Source: an uncultured Clostridia bacterium
GTDB taxonomy: Bacteria > Bacillota > Clostridia > TANB77 > CAG-508
Assembly: GCA_944387555.1 (NCBI GenBank)
Contig: CALXFH010000014.1
Location: 1 to 35,581, forward strand
Direction: 5' to 3'
Length of the DNA stretch: 35,581 bases
Shown here piece by piece: positions 1 to 6,754 of the stretch (positions are counted from its first letter, which is position 1; the number at the start of each line of letters is the position of its first letter). Below the pieces are notes generated by a model. It had not been told where the DNA came from and made no database searches. It saw only the letters and a list, made by a program, of their open reading frames with translations. The translations under genes and the position numbers were made by a program.

Positions 1-26
1 AAAGTCAATATAAATTTCGACAAAAT

Positions 27-67
27 TGTGGATAAATTGTGGAGAAAATTTTAGTAACTGTGGATAA
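27..67. promoter_or_regulatory. Cluster of DnaA-box-like sequences
   Basis: Two perfect copies of TGTGGATAA (reverse complement of the DnaA box TTATCCACA) lie at 27-35 and 59-67. A one-mismatch copy, TGTGGAGAA, lies at 38-46. All three point the same way and are flanked by TTTCGACA-type words (about 16-22 and 80-86). The family consensus is established knowledge. Whether DnaA binds here, and whether it controls the small gene at 135 or something left of the window, is inference. There is no dnaA or dnaN in view, so this is not called an origin. Confidence 0.5.
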
Positions 68-107
68 CTTTTGACAAGTTTCGACACAAAAATTCTACAT
101 AAAATGT

Positions 108-127
108 TATAATTTAAGTAGAGGTGA
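108..127 (+). promoter_or_regulatory. -10 box and ribosome binding site of the small gene at 135
   Basis: TATAAT lies at 108-113 and is followed by a GAGGTGAT ribosome binding site at 121-128, seven bases before the ATG at 135. No good -35 element is found at normal spacing. TCGACA (81-86) and TTGACA (71-76) are too far upstream, so only the -10 is supported. Confidence 0.4.
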
Positions 128-134
128 TGATAGT

Positions 135-319
135 ATGGATATAAAAGAAGCATATGAAAAATCTCTACGAATGATAAAGAAAATAACATTGCTAATATAA
201 AGGAATATACTAAATTAGCTAAAGAAGAAAACTTACTAAGTGCTACCAGTTTGGAATACATTAGTAGAAAAGAATTTAATAATTTATTAGAAGAAATAAG
301 AGAAGATAATTGTTACTAA
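135..319 (+). pseudogene. Small frameshifted gene, unknown function
   Basis: An ATG with a good ribosome binding site opens a reading frame that stops after 21 codons at 200. The same strand, shifted one base, continues smoothly from about 173 to the stop at 317-319 and encodes a helical stretch including EYTKLAKEENLL and YISRKEFNNLLEEI. Restoring one base near 173-175 (ATGAT to ATGGAT) would give a single protein of about 61 residues. A third frame running to a TAA at 355-357 encodes KYCCPVGAPEEE, so a second shift near 315 may also be present. The family is not recognised. Either the gene is decayed or the assembly lost bases here. Confidence 0.5.
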
Positions 320-364
320 AATACTGTTGTCCAGTAGGAGCACCTGAAGAGGAATAAGAATGAA

Positions 365-406
365 AAAATTCTATAGATTTATTTTAATAAATCTATAGGA
401 TTTTTT
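365..406 (+). terminator. Rho-independent terminator
   Basis: A near-perfect hairpin at 371-398 (CTATAGATTTAT pairing with ATAAATCTATAG, four-base loop) is preceded by an A run and followed by six Ts at 401-406. It ends the small gene unit upstream and may work in both directions. Confidence 0.8.
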
Positions 407-493
407 AAGTGTATTAAAAAACAAGAATAAATAAAGTTAAGATATAAAGTTTATGAAATTATTAAATTATATAAAAATAGGATGTGATTTTAA

Positions 494-1243
494 GTGAAAG
501 AGATAGAAAGGATTATTGAAAAATATTTAAAAAATGGAGGAGAGGGTATTGTATATTTCAATTTGAATCAAGAATTGTTTAATAAGGTGATATATAATGC
601 AAAACCATATGAAAGACCAGATATATTGTCGATATTTGATAATAAAATAATAGGAATAGAACATTTTGAATTTGACAGTTATAAGAGAACTAAGAGAAAA
701 GGTAGTGATTTTAAAATAAAAGAAAATAAAATTGAAAGGAATATAAATAGAAAGTTAAATGAAGAATTAATACTGAAAGATTCAGCGATAGTTAATGAAG
801 AAATTGAAAGCACAGGTTCTCTAAAAAATTATTTTGATAATTTTAAGGAAATATTTTTAGATCACTATCAAAAGATAGATACTTATATTGAAAATATAAA
901 AAATAATTTTGATTGTACAAACAAGGAAATACATTTTTGCTTTTTTGCAGAAGATGTCACACCGTTGGGAAATTATTATTTAAGCACAGAAAGAAAAGTT
1001 AGTCTGCTAGATCCACTATTTTCTAGTGATGTAATAGAAATATTAAAAAATAGCCCAAAGGTTGAATATTTAATAATTGGAGTATATGCAATGCACGAAT
1101 ATAAAATGGTAATTATAGAGAATAAAAAAAATATACTTGAAAGGTTAAAAAAAGAGCGAATGGAAGTTAATGAAAAAAATTTTCTTTGTTTTTCACCACA
1201 AATAATGGGTTCTGCAATTAAAATTCCAAAGAATAATAAATAA
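494..1243 (+). CDS. Conserved-looking hypothetical protein, 249 aa
   Basis: A soluble protein without signal peptide or membrane segment. It starts with GTG at 494, with AGGATG about ten bases upstream. The family is not named here. Residues ~42-66 contain ERPDIL followed by IIGIEHFEFD and a lysine/arginine-rich stretch (KRTKRKGS). The spacing of the acidic residues is loosely like a PD-(D/E)XK nuclease core, but the lysine of that motif is not clear, so this is only a hint. The C-terminal half (from FCFFAEDVTPLG) looks like a mixed alpha/beta domain. The gene stands alone and ends inside a bidirectional terminator shared with the convergent gene at 1266. Confidence 0.65.
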   Translation: MKEIERIIEKYLKNGGEGIVYFNLNQELFNKVIYNAKPYERPDILSIFDNKIIGIEHFEFDSYKRTKRKGSDFKIKENKIERNINRKLNEELILKDSAIVNEEIESTGSLKNYFDNFKEIFLDHYQKIDTYIENIKNNFDCTNKEIHFCFFAEDVTPLGNYYLSTERKVSLLDPLFSSDVIEILKNSPKVEYLIIGVYAMHEYKMVIIENKKNILERLKKERMEVNEKNFLCFSPQIMGSAIKIPKNNK

Positions 1244-1270
1244 AATGCTACAGATTTATAGCATTTTATT
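1239..1270. terminator. Bidirectional terminator between convergent genes
   Basis: A 12-bp perfect stem (AATAAAATGCTA at 1239-1250 with TAGCATTTTATT at 1259-1270) and an eight-base loop. It overlaps the stop codon of the gene on the + strand and nearly touches that of the gene on the - strand, serving both. Confidence 0.8.
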
Positions 1271-1478
1271 TATTGTTGTCTTCATTCTTTTTTATGTTTT
1301 TCTTTTTTTCATCTTCGTCCTCTTCTTCTTTTTCCTTAATAGATTTAGGGACAACAATATTTTTAGGCTTCTTACTTGCAGGAGTAGGAGTACCAGCATT
1401 TAGATGGTCATAAGCTGGAGAAATATTTAGATTTGAACCATCACCTTCAACAACTTCAATTTTTTTATTTTCATCCAT
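1266..1478 (-). CDS. Small charged hypothetical protein, 70 aa
   Basis: Very hydrophilic protein. Residues 1-45 hold a non-repetitive part (KIEVVEGDGSNLNISPAYD, then PTPASKKPKNIVVP). The last 25 residues are almost only K, E, D and N. No signal peptide or membrane segment. A strong GGAGGT site lies eight bases before the ATG, which argues that it is real despite its size. Function unknown. It is divergent from the scpB operon and may share regulatory DNA with it. Confidence 0.65.
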   Translation of the reverse strand: MDENKKIEVVEGDGSNLNISPAYDHLNAGTPTPASKKPKNIVVPKSIKEKEEEDEDEKKKNIKKNEDNNK

Positions 1479-1550
1479 AATAATACCTCCGAAAAGTGTT
1501 TTTTATATATTATCACAATAAAATTAAAAAGGCAAGATGTTAAAAAAATA

Positions 1551-1579
1551 TTGACATAGAGCTAAATTCATGACATAAT
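1551..1579 (+). promoter_or_regulatory. SigA-type promoter of the scpB-proS operon
   Basis: TTGACA at 1551-1556, a 17-bp spacer and CATAAT at 1574-1579. The scpB start codon is 38 bp downstream. Confidence 0.75.
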
Positions 1580-1616
1580 AGTAAAGAACTTTTAGTAATG
1601 ATAAGAAGGGATAAAT

Positions 1617-2261
1617 ATGCAAATAAATGAGACAAAAGCAAAAATAGAAGCAATACTTTTTGCAGCAGGAAGAGAAGTAAGTAAAAATGAAATAATGTTA
1701 GCATTAGAATTATCTAGTGATGAAATAGATGAAATAATTACTGTGATGCAAAATGATTATAAAAGTGAAGATAGAGGTATCGAATTAATAAAAATCGATG
1801 ACTCTTATCAATTATGTACAAAAAAAGAAATGTATGAATATGTATATCCAGTATTAGATAAAAGAAATAAACCAAATTTATCTACAGCAGCATTAGAAAC
1901 ATTATCAATAATTGCATATAATCCTAAAATAACAAGAGCGGAGATAGAAGCAATAAGAGGAGTTTCAGCAGATGCATGTGTATATAAATTATTAGAATAT
2001 GGTCTAATTACTGAAGCTGGAAAAGTAGATTTACCAGGAAAGCCAATGTCATATAAAACAACAGATGAATTTTTAAAGATGTTTGGTTATTCTTCATTAA
2101 ATGACCTGCCAGAACTTCCAAGATATAAATTAGATGAAAATAAACAAATAGTAATAGATGATTTAATAGAAGAAAATGAAGAACAAGAAGGGCCAGCGGA
2201 GGCTCCAATGCCCGAAAGGGAAGAGGAGAAGCTAGAAGAAATTAATCAAGAAAATAATTAG
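1617..2261 (+). CDS. scpB: Segregation and condensation protein B
   Basis: ScpB is the winged-helix kleisin-binding subunit of the bacterial SMC-ScpA-ScpB condensin, which compacts and separates sister chromosomes. The 214-residue product shows the family hallmarks: KAKIEAILFAAGREVS at the N-terminus (first winged helix), LSTAALETLSIIAYNPKITRAEIEAIRGV around residues 90-118, and GRP-like DLPGKPMSYKTTDEFLKMFGYSSLNDLPELP near 140-170. The acidic tail after residue 180 is variable in the family. The ATG at 1617 has AAGGG upstream. The usual partner scpA is not in the window. The gene is followed after 14 bases by proS, so both are probably one transcript. Confidence 0.95.
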   Translation: MQINETKAKIEAILFAAGREVSKNEIMLALELSSDEIDEIITVMQNDYKSEDRGIELIKIDDSYQLCTKKEMYEYVYPVLDKRNKPNLSTAALETLSIIAYNPKITRAEIEAIRGVSADACVYKLLEYGLITEAGKVDLPGKPMSYKTTDEFLKMFGYSSLNDLPELPRYKLDENKQIVIDDLIEENEEQEGPAEAPMPEREEEKLEEINQENN

Positions 2262-2275
2262 AAAGAGGGATTATT

Positions 2276-3562
2276 ATGAAATTATCACAAACTGGAATGG
2301 GAACAGTAAAGTTAAATAATATAGATGAAATGTATCCAGGACAAAGTATTTTATTACAAACTGGACAAATAGTACAATATGGAGCAGGAATATTTGGATA
2401 TAATACAGTTCCATTATTATTAAGAAGAAAAATAGAGCAAATAATAGTAGAAACATTAAATAAATATGGTTGTGTAGAAGTATTACTTCCAACATTACAA
2501 CCAGATACAATCTGGAAAAATTCAGGAAGATATGATGCATATGTAAATGACGGAACAATGTTAATTACTGAATCAAATAAAGGAACATTTTGCTTAGCTC
2601 CAACAGGAGAAGAAGCAATGTTAGAATTTGCAAGAGAAAAATTAAAATCATATAAAAACTTACCAGTAACATATTATCAAATTGGGGAAAAATACAGAAA
2701 TGAAATACGTACAAGAGGATATCTATTAAGAGGAAAAGCATTCCCAATGCTTGATGCATATAGTTTTGATGTAGACCCAGAAGGTATGGCAAAATCTTAT
2801 GAAAATGTTAGAAATGCATTTTTAGAAATCTTTGAAAAAATAGGATTAGATGTTATTCCAATTGTTGCAGATAATGGTGCAATGGGAGGAAAGAAATCAG
2901 AAGAATTTATGCTAATCTCAGACCAAGGTGAAGATAAAATATTGTATAATGAAGAAACAGGAATTGGTTTAAATACTGAAATATTAGAAAAAGAAAATTA
3001 TATGGATTATCTAAAAGAAGAATATGGAATAGAGAGTATAGACGGATTTAAAGAAATTAGAACTATGGAATTAGGTCATATATTCCAATTAGGAACAAGA
3101 TATTCTGAAATGATGAATGGTAAATATACAGATAAAGATGGAAAAGAAGCGCTATTCTATATGGGATGCTATGGAATAGGAGTAAGTAGAACTTTAGCTG
3201 CTTTATATGAACAATGCCTATTAAAAGATAAAAATGAAAATCCTTGTGGATTCTATCTACCAGAAAAAATAGCTCCATATAAAGTACAAATAGTACCTAA
3301 AATGGATGATGAAGAAAAAGTAAAATTAGCAAATGAGATATATGACATGTTACAAAAAGAAGGCATTGGAGTTATATTAGATGATAGAGAAAATATAAAT
3401 ATTGGTGCTAAAATAAAAGATTGTAAAGTACTTGGAACTCCAAATTTAATTGTAATAGGAGACAGAACAGATGGAGAAAATCTAGAAATAGAAAACACAA
3501 AAACAGGTGAAAAAATAGCAGTAAAAAGAGAGGAATTAGCTAAAATCTTAAGAAAAAATTAA
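2276..3562 (+). CDS. proS: Prolyl-tRNA synthetase, short form without editing domain
   Basis: Class II synthetase charging tRNA-Pro. The catalytic core carries motif 1 (TLNKYGCVEVLLPTLQP), motif 2 (YYQIGEKYRNEIRTRGYLLRG, with the AFPMLDAYSFD loop) and motif 3 (GCYGIGVSRTLAALYEQ near residue 300). An HGTP anticodon-binding domain follows (about 325-428, APYKVQIVPK onward). At 428 residues it is much shorter than the usual ~570-residue bacterial form. The ~180-residue insertion that normally lies between motifs 2 and 3 and hydrolyses Ala-tRNA-Pro is absent, as in alphaproteobacterial and mitochondrial-type enzymes. It lies 14 bases after scpB, with AGAGGGATT as ribosome binding site. Confidence 0.93.
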   Translation: MKLSQTGMGTVKLNNIDEMYPGQSILLQTGQIVQYGAGIFGYNTVPLLLRRKIEQIIVETLNKYGCVEVLLPTLQPDTIWKNSGRYDAYVNDGTMLITESNKGTFCLAPTGEEAMLEFAREKLKSYKNLPVTYYQIGEKYRNEIRTRGYLLRGKAFPMLDAYSFDVDPEGMAKSYENVRNAFLEIFEKIGLDVIPIVADNGAMGGKKSEEFMLISDQGEDKILYNEETGIGLNTEILEKENYMDYLKEEYGIESIDGFKEIRTMELGHIFQLGTRYSEMMNGKYTDKDGKEALFYMGCYGIGVSRTLAALYEQCLLKDKNENPCGFYLPEKIAPYKVQIVPKMDDEEKVKLANEIYDMLQKEGIGVILDDRENINIGAKIKDCKVLGTPNLIVIGDRTDGENLEIENTKTGEKIAVKREELAKILRKN

Positions 3563-3669
3563 TTCACTAAAAAGACACATTTAAAATACCTTTTAGAAAC
3601 AATATATGGTTAGAATAAGCATATACTAAATAAGAAAAGCATACATAAAAACCATAGAAAAGGAGTTGA

Positions 3670-4335
3670 ATGTGTATGAAAATTAAAGAGGAAAGTACTG
3701 ATTTGATTGACCTGAAGAATTTTCTAGATTATAGTGGAAAAGTAGAGGAAAAGGATGTAACATTCCAAAAATTAATGTTTATTTACAAAATGGCAATTAA
3801 AGAATTAGAAACAAAAATAGATATTTTTAAACAAGAATTTAAAACATTTTATGATTATGATTTAGTTGACCATGTAAATACTAGAATTAAATTACCAAAA
3901 AGTATTATACAAAAAATGAAGAAAAAGGAATGTAAATTAACATATAAAGATATGATTGAAAACATAAATGATATTGCAGGTATACGTGTAGTATGTCCAT
4001 TACAAAAAGATATCTATTCAATAAAGAATTTGATACAAAATGTACCTGGTATTGAAACTTTAAAAGAAAAAGACTATATAACACATCCAAAAGAAAGTGG
4101 GTATTCTGCATATCATATAATTTTAGGTGTACCTGTAATGTTATCACAACAACTTATATATGTTAAAGTAGAGGTACAAATAAGAACAATGGCAATGGAT
4201 TTTTGGTCTAGTCTAGAGCACAAGATGAAGTATAAGCCTAAAGAAGAACCAAATAAAAAGAAGGCTAAAGAATGGGTAAATTGTGCAAAAACAATTAATA
4301 AACTAGATGAAAAAATGATGTTATTAAACGAATAA
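3670..4335 (+). CDS. Small alarmone synthetase (RelA/SpoT-domain GTP pyrophosphokinase)
   Basis: Single-domain (p)ppGpp synthetase of the RelQ/YjbM type (221 residues, normal for the family), transferring pyrophosphate from ATP to GDP/GTP. Visible synthetase motifs are INDIAGIRVVCPLQKDIYSI, DYITHPKESGYSAYHIILGVPV and VEVQIRTMAMDFWSSLEHKMKYK. There is no HD hydrolase, TGS or ACT domain, so it is not a full RelA/SpoT. AAGGAG at 3660-3665 is close to the ATG at 3670 (MCMKIKEE) and ten bases from an in-frame ATG at 3676, which could be the true start. The long 107-bp gap after proS suggests its own promoter, but none is clear. Confidence 0.9.
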   Translation: MCMKIKEESTDLIDLKNFLDYSGKVEEKDVTFQKLMFIYKMAIKELETKIDIFKQEFKTFYDYDLVDHVNTRIKLPKSIIQKMKKKECKLTYKDMIENINDIAGIRVVCPLQKDIYSIKNLIQNVPGIETLKEKDYITHPKESGYSAYHIILGVPVMLSQQLIYVKVEVQIRTMAMDFWSSLEHKMKYKPKEEPNKKKAKEWVNCAKTINKLDEKMMLLNE

Positions 4336-4373
4336 AATTTGTAAGAAAATATTGGCAAAGAAGTATAAAAATG

Positions 4374-4390
4374 TTACAATCTTATTGTAA
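4374..4390. repeat. Short perfect inverted repeat downstream of the alarmone synthetase
   Basis: TTACAAT CTT ATTGTAA, perfect 7-bp arms. No T run follows on either side. A second hairpin, TTATTGAT/ATCAATAA, lies about 15 bp further on. Together they may protect or end the upstream transcript. Confidence 0.35.
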
Positions 4391-4411
4391 GAAGTTATTG
4401 ATTTAAAAATT

Positions 4412-4448
4412 ATCAATAAAAAATGAGAGTAAAGCTAATCCTTACTAC
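4412..4448 (-). terminator. Terminator of the small membrane protein gene
   Basis: Reading the - strand, GTAAGG and CTTTAC (one G-T pair) form a stem around ATTAG, followed by TTTTTT. The stop codon of the gene at 4445 lies at the base of the stem. Confidence 0.55.
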
Positions 4449-4654
4449 TCATTATAGCCATTAGATGTGGAGTCTGTGTTGTCTAGGGAGTTTTTAACAC
4501 AGACTTCTAATTTTTTCTTATTGTCATTGTATTTTATGTATGTATTATAACCTAGACTTGCTAGGAAACATACTACAATACCTATTATAAGTAATATTAG
4601 CGCTGTTCCTAAAAACTTTATAGCTAAGGCTGTTTCATCCATTTTTTCGCTCAC
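4445..4654 (-). CDS. Small single-pass membrane protein, 69 aa
   Basis: The product has one long hydrophobic segment (about residues 13-38, LGTALILLIIGIVVCFLASLGY) and then a short, charged cytoplasmic or surface tail. The start is uncertain: a GTG at 4654 has GAGG only two bases upstream, while an in-frame ATG four codons later has the same site 14 bases upstream. It lies on the same strand as the XRE regulator, 61 bp downstream of it, with a hairpin between, so it may be a partly attenuated second gene of that unit. No family recognised. Confidence 0.5.
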   Translation of the reverse strand: MSEKMDETALAIKFLGTALILLIIGIVVCFLASLGYNTYIKYNDNKKKLEVCVKNSLDNTDSTSNGYNE

Positions 4655-4684
4655 ATCCTCGATGTTTGCAACTTAAAGTTGTAT

Positions 4685-4723
4685 AAAATAACACATGAAA
4701 TAAGAAATTATGTGTTTATTTTT
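4685..4723. terminator. Hairpin after the XRE gene, possible attenuator
   Basis: ACACAT and ATGTGT arms, extended by A/T pairs, enclose about 13 bases. On the + strand TTTATTTTTT follows; on the - strand, the direction of the XRE gene, TTATTTTATAC follows. The XRE stop codon (4716-4718) lies in the arm. It probably reduces read-through into the small membrane protein gene. Confidence 0.45.
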
Positions 4724-4916
4724 TGTCTGATAAACCTACTAAGTAATCAATAGAAGTTTTATAGAATTTTGCAAGTGTAATTAAGCTATTAATATCAATT
4801 GTAATTTCTCCTGTTTCATATCTTGAATAAGTCTGTTGTGTGCAACCAAGTAATTTAGCTATTTGACTTTGTGTTAAGTCATTATCTTCCCTTAAATCAC
4901 GTATTCGTAAATTCAT
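4716..4916 (-). CDS. XRE-family DNA-binding regulator, 66 aa
   Basis: A minimal lambda-repressor-like helix-turn-helix protein: LREDNDLTQSQIAKLLGCTQQTYSRYETGEITIDINSLITLAKFYKTSIDYLVG covers the whole domain, with no effector domain. AGAGGTGAG precedes the ATG. It is divergent from the surface-protein gene at 5020. Two palindromic sites in the 103-bp gap (4949-4960 and 4965-4987) are its probable operators and cover the promoter of that gene. I infer that it represses both itself and the surface protein. Confidence 0.88.
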   Translation of the reverse strand: MNLRIRDLREDNDLTQSQIAKLLGCTQQTYSRYETGEITIDINSLITLAKFYKTSIDYLVGLSDKK

Positions 4917-4948
4917 AAACTCACCTCTAAAAAATTATAAAATATTCT

Positions 4949-4987
4949 TTATACGTGTATTGACTTTTACGCGTTATACGTGTAAAA
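4949..4987. promoter_or_regulatory. Two XRE-type operators
   Basis: Site 1 at 4949-4960 reads TTATACGTGTAT. Site 2 at 4965-4987 is a palindrome with arms TTTTACGCGT and ACGTGTAAAA around TAT (9 of 10 pairs). Both share the core TATACGTGTA. Site 2 fills the spacer between the -35 and -10 of the + strand promoter. CG-rich cores stand out in this AT-rich DNA. Confidence 0.65.
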
Positions 4988-4988
4988 T
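4960..4988 (+). promoter_or_regulatory. Promoter of the DUF285 surface protein
   Basis: TTGACT at 4960-4965, a 17-bp spacer and TAAAAT at 4983-4988. AGGAGG at 5006-5011 precedes the ATG at 5020. The spacer and both boxes overlap operator site 2, so a bound repressor would block RNA polymerase. Confidence 0.7.
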
Positions 4989-5019
4989 AAAAATGAATTA
5001 AAATTAGGAGGAATAAAAA

Positions 5020-6450
5020 ATGAGAAAAATACAAAAGAAAGAAAATGGAATAACACTTATAGCTTTAGTAATTACTATAATTGTTCTTTTAATATTAGCT
5101 GGAGTATCAATTGCAATGTTAACAGGACAAAATGGAATACTTGCACAAGCACAGAAAGCAAGTGAACAAACAGAAATAGCTAGTGAAGAAGAAAAAGTTA
5201 AGTTATCGTCAGTGGCAGCATTAGCAAGAGACAATGGACAAGAAATAATACAAACAAACTTAGAAGAAGAACTAGAAAAATATTTTAATATAAGTGATTT
5301 TAGTGTAACAACAGGAACAAATGAAAGTGGAGAAAATGGATTTATAGTAACGGTTACAGAAAATGTAGAAGAGGGAAGAAAATATTTTGTGAGTGAAAAA
5401 GGTGTTGTAGAACAATATACAGAATCACAGGTATCAGGACTAACAGATATATATGTTTCTTTATATACTGATGGAACATTAGTATTTAGTAATAATGATC
5501 AACCAATAGAGGGCAAAACTTTAGAAAAATCTTATGGGAATATAAAAGATAAGGTTTTTGATATTAATCAAGATGGGGAGTGGGAATTACCAAATGTTCC
5601 TTGGTTTGAATTAGAAAATATAAGCAGTGAGGAAGAATTATTATCTCAAATTTCAAAAGTAACAAAAATAGATATTACAACTAAAATAGTTCCAAAAAAT
5701 ACAAGTGTGTGGTTTGCATATCTGATGAATTTACAGGAAATAGACGGACTTGAAAATTTAGATACAAGCAATGTAACAAACATGTGTGGAATGTTTTTGG
5801 GGTGTGGATTAACAAGTATAGATTTGAGTAGCTTTAATACATCTAATGTAACTGATATGAGTGGTATGTTTAATGAGTGTTCAGGTTTAACAAGTCTAAA
5901 TTTAAGTAGCTTTAATACATCTAATGTAACTAATATGAGTGGTATGTTTTATGGATGTTCAGGTTTAACAAGTTTAAATTTAAGTAGCTTTAATACATCT
6001 AATGTAACTGATATGAGTGGTATGTTTACTAAATGTTCAGGTTTAACAAGTCTAAATTTAAGCAGTTTTAATACCTATAATGTAACTGATATGAGTTGGA
6101 TGTTTTATGGATGTTCAGGTTTAACAAGTCTGAATTTGAGTAACTTTAATACCTCTAATGTAACTGATATGGGGATGATGTTTGATGGTTGTGAAAGATT
6201 AACAAGTTTGAATTTAAGTAATTTTTATACATCTAATGTAACTACTATGCAGCAAATGTTTTCTGGTTGTAAAAATCTAGTAAGTCTAGATATAAGCAGT
6301 TTTGATATTTCAGAAAATATTAATATAAATTATTTTATTTTGGAAGTAAAAGATACTTGTACAATTTATGTAAAAAATCAAGAAACAATAGATCTCTTAA
6401 AAGCTTCAGATTTTCGTAATCCAAATAAGAATTTTCAAGTAAAATCATAG
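5020..6450 (+). CDS. Prepilin-like leader fused to DUF285/BspA-type repeats, surface protein
   Basis: A 476-residue protein likely displayed on the cell surface. Residues 1-10 (MRKIQKKENG) plus a hydrophobic helix (11-32, starting ITLIALVITI) match a class III (type IV prepilin) leader with cleavage after Gly10. The usual Glu at mature position 5 is Ala. Residues ~40-150 form a pilin-like globular part with alternating helix and strand. Residues ~175-245 begin the DUF285 domain (WFAYLMNLQEIDGLENLDTSNVTNM). Residues ~248-428 are seven repeats of about 26 residues (NTSNVTDMSGMFxxCSGLTSLNLSSF), ending in a cap domain (ISENININYFILEVKDTCTIYV). DUF285 repeats occur in BspA-like adhesins. Adhesion or host/microbe contact is inferred. 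It is controlled by the divergent XRE regulator, and has its own terminator. Confidence 0.85.
   Translation: MRKIQKKENGITLIALVITIIVLLILAGVSIAMLTGQNGILAQAQKASEQTEIASEEEKVKLSSVAALARDNGQEIIQTNLEEELEKYFNISDFSVTTGTNESGENGFIVTVTENVEEGRKYFVSEKGVVEQYTESQVSGLTDIYVSLYTDGTLVFSNNDQPIEGKTLEKSYGNIKDKVFDINQDGEWELPNVPWFELENISSEEELLSQISKVTKIDITTKIVPKNTSVWFAYLMNLQEIDGLENLDTSNVTNMCGMFLGCGLTSIDLSSFNTSNVTDMSGMFNECSGLTSLNLSSFNTSNVTNMSGMFYGCSGLTSLNLSSFNTSNVTDMSGMFTKCSGLTSLNLSSFNTYNVTDMSWMFYGCSGLTSLNLSNFNTSNVTDMGMMFDGCERLTSLNLSNFYTSNVTTMQQMFSGCKNLVSLDISSFDISENININYFILEVKDTCTIYVKNQETIDLLKASDFRNPNKNFQVKS
5761..6303 (+). repeat. Seven tandem 78-bp coding repeats (DUF285)
   Basis: Unit starts fall at 5761, 5836, 5914, 5992, 6070, 6148 and 6226. 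The first unit is 75 bp and the others 78 bp. The middle units are nearly identical in DNA, including silent positions, which points to recent duplication or gene conversion. In-frame length change by recombination is possible. Confidence 0.85.
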
Positions 6451-6558
6451 TTAAAAATTATTGATAGAAAAAATATAAAATAAGCATAAAATATTTAGGT
6501 GTTGAAAATTAATATATATAACATATATAAAATTTTAAGTTGACAATAAGATTAATAA

Positions 6559-6590
6559 AAAACTAGTCTTTAAAAAAGATTAGTTTTTTT
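6559..6590 (+). terminator. Terminator of the DUF285 protein gene
   Basis: Arms AAACTAGTCTTT and AAAGATTAGTTT (one G-T pair) around a short A loop, followed by a T run to 6590. The rest of the 304-bp gap to dnaG holds a second hairpin at 6642-6667 and no gene. Confidence 0.75.
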
Positions 6591-6641
6591 GTGCTATTTT
6601 TTAAAAAGAGTTCATATAATTATTGGGGACAATATGTGAAT

Positions 6642-6667
6642 AATGTTACAAAAATTAACATTTTTTT
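6642..6667 (+). terminator. Terminator-like hairpin in the dnaG leader
   Basis: AATGTTA, a seven-base loop, TAACATT and then five further Ts. It lies about 90 bp before the dnaG start. It could be a second terminator for the upstream gene or an attenuator of the dnaG-sigA operon. The dnaG promoter is not obvious: a TATAAT lies at about 6615 without a good -35. Confidence 0.45.
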
Positions 6668-6754
6668 GGAATAAAGGAAGGATTTATGTAAAATACGTCG
6701 AATAATATAAGTGTGTAAATAAAAAGAAAGAATTTGTAAGAAAGTGAGGTAAAA

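Noticed and set aside
27..67. Chromosome replication origin
   Set aside because: DnaA boxes alone, without dnaA, dnaN, an unwinding region or rpmH in view, are not enough.
2008..3498. Several leucine- and phenylalanine-rich frames on the minus strand under scpB and proS (and similarly under sigA, dnaG and others)
   Set aside because: They are mirror images of A-rich codons in real genes and lack ribosome binding sites and family matches.
4668..4681. Short palindrome CAACTT-A-AAGTTG as an operator for the small membrane protein
   Set aside because: It is short and has no promoter next to it; chance is likely in A/T-rich DNA.
5761..6303. Regular repeats that might suggest a CRISPR array
   Set aside because: The 78-bp units are translated in frame into DUF285 motifs and have no unique spacers.
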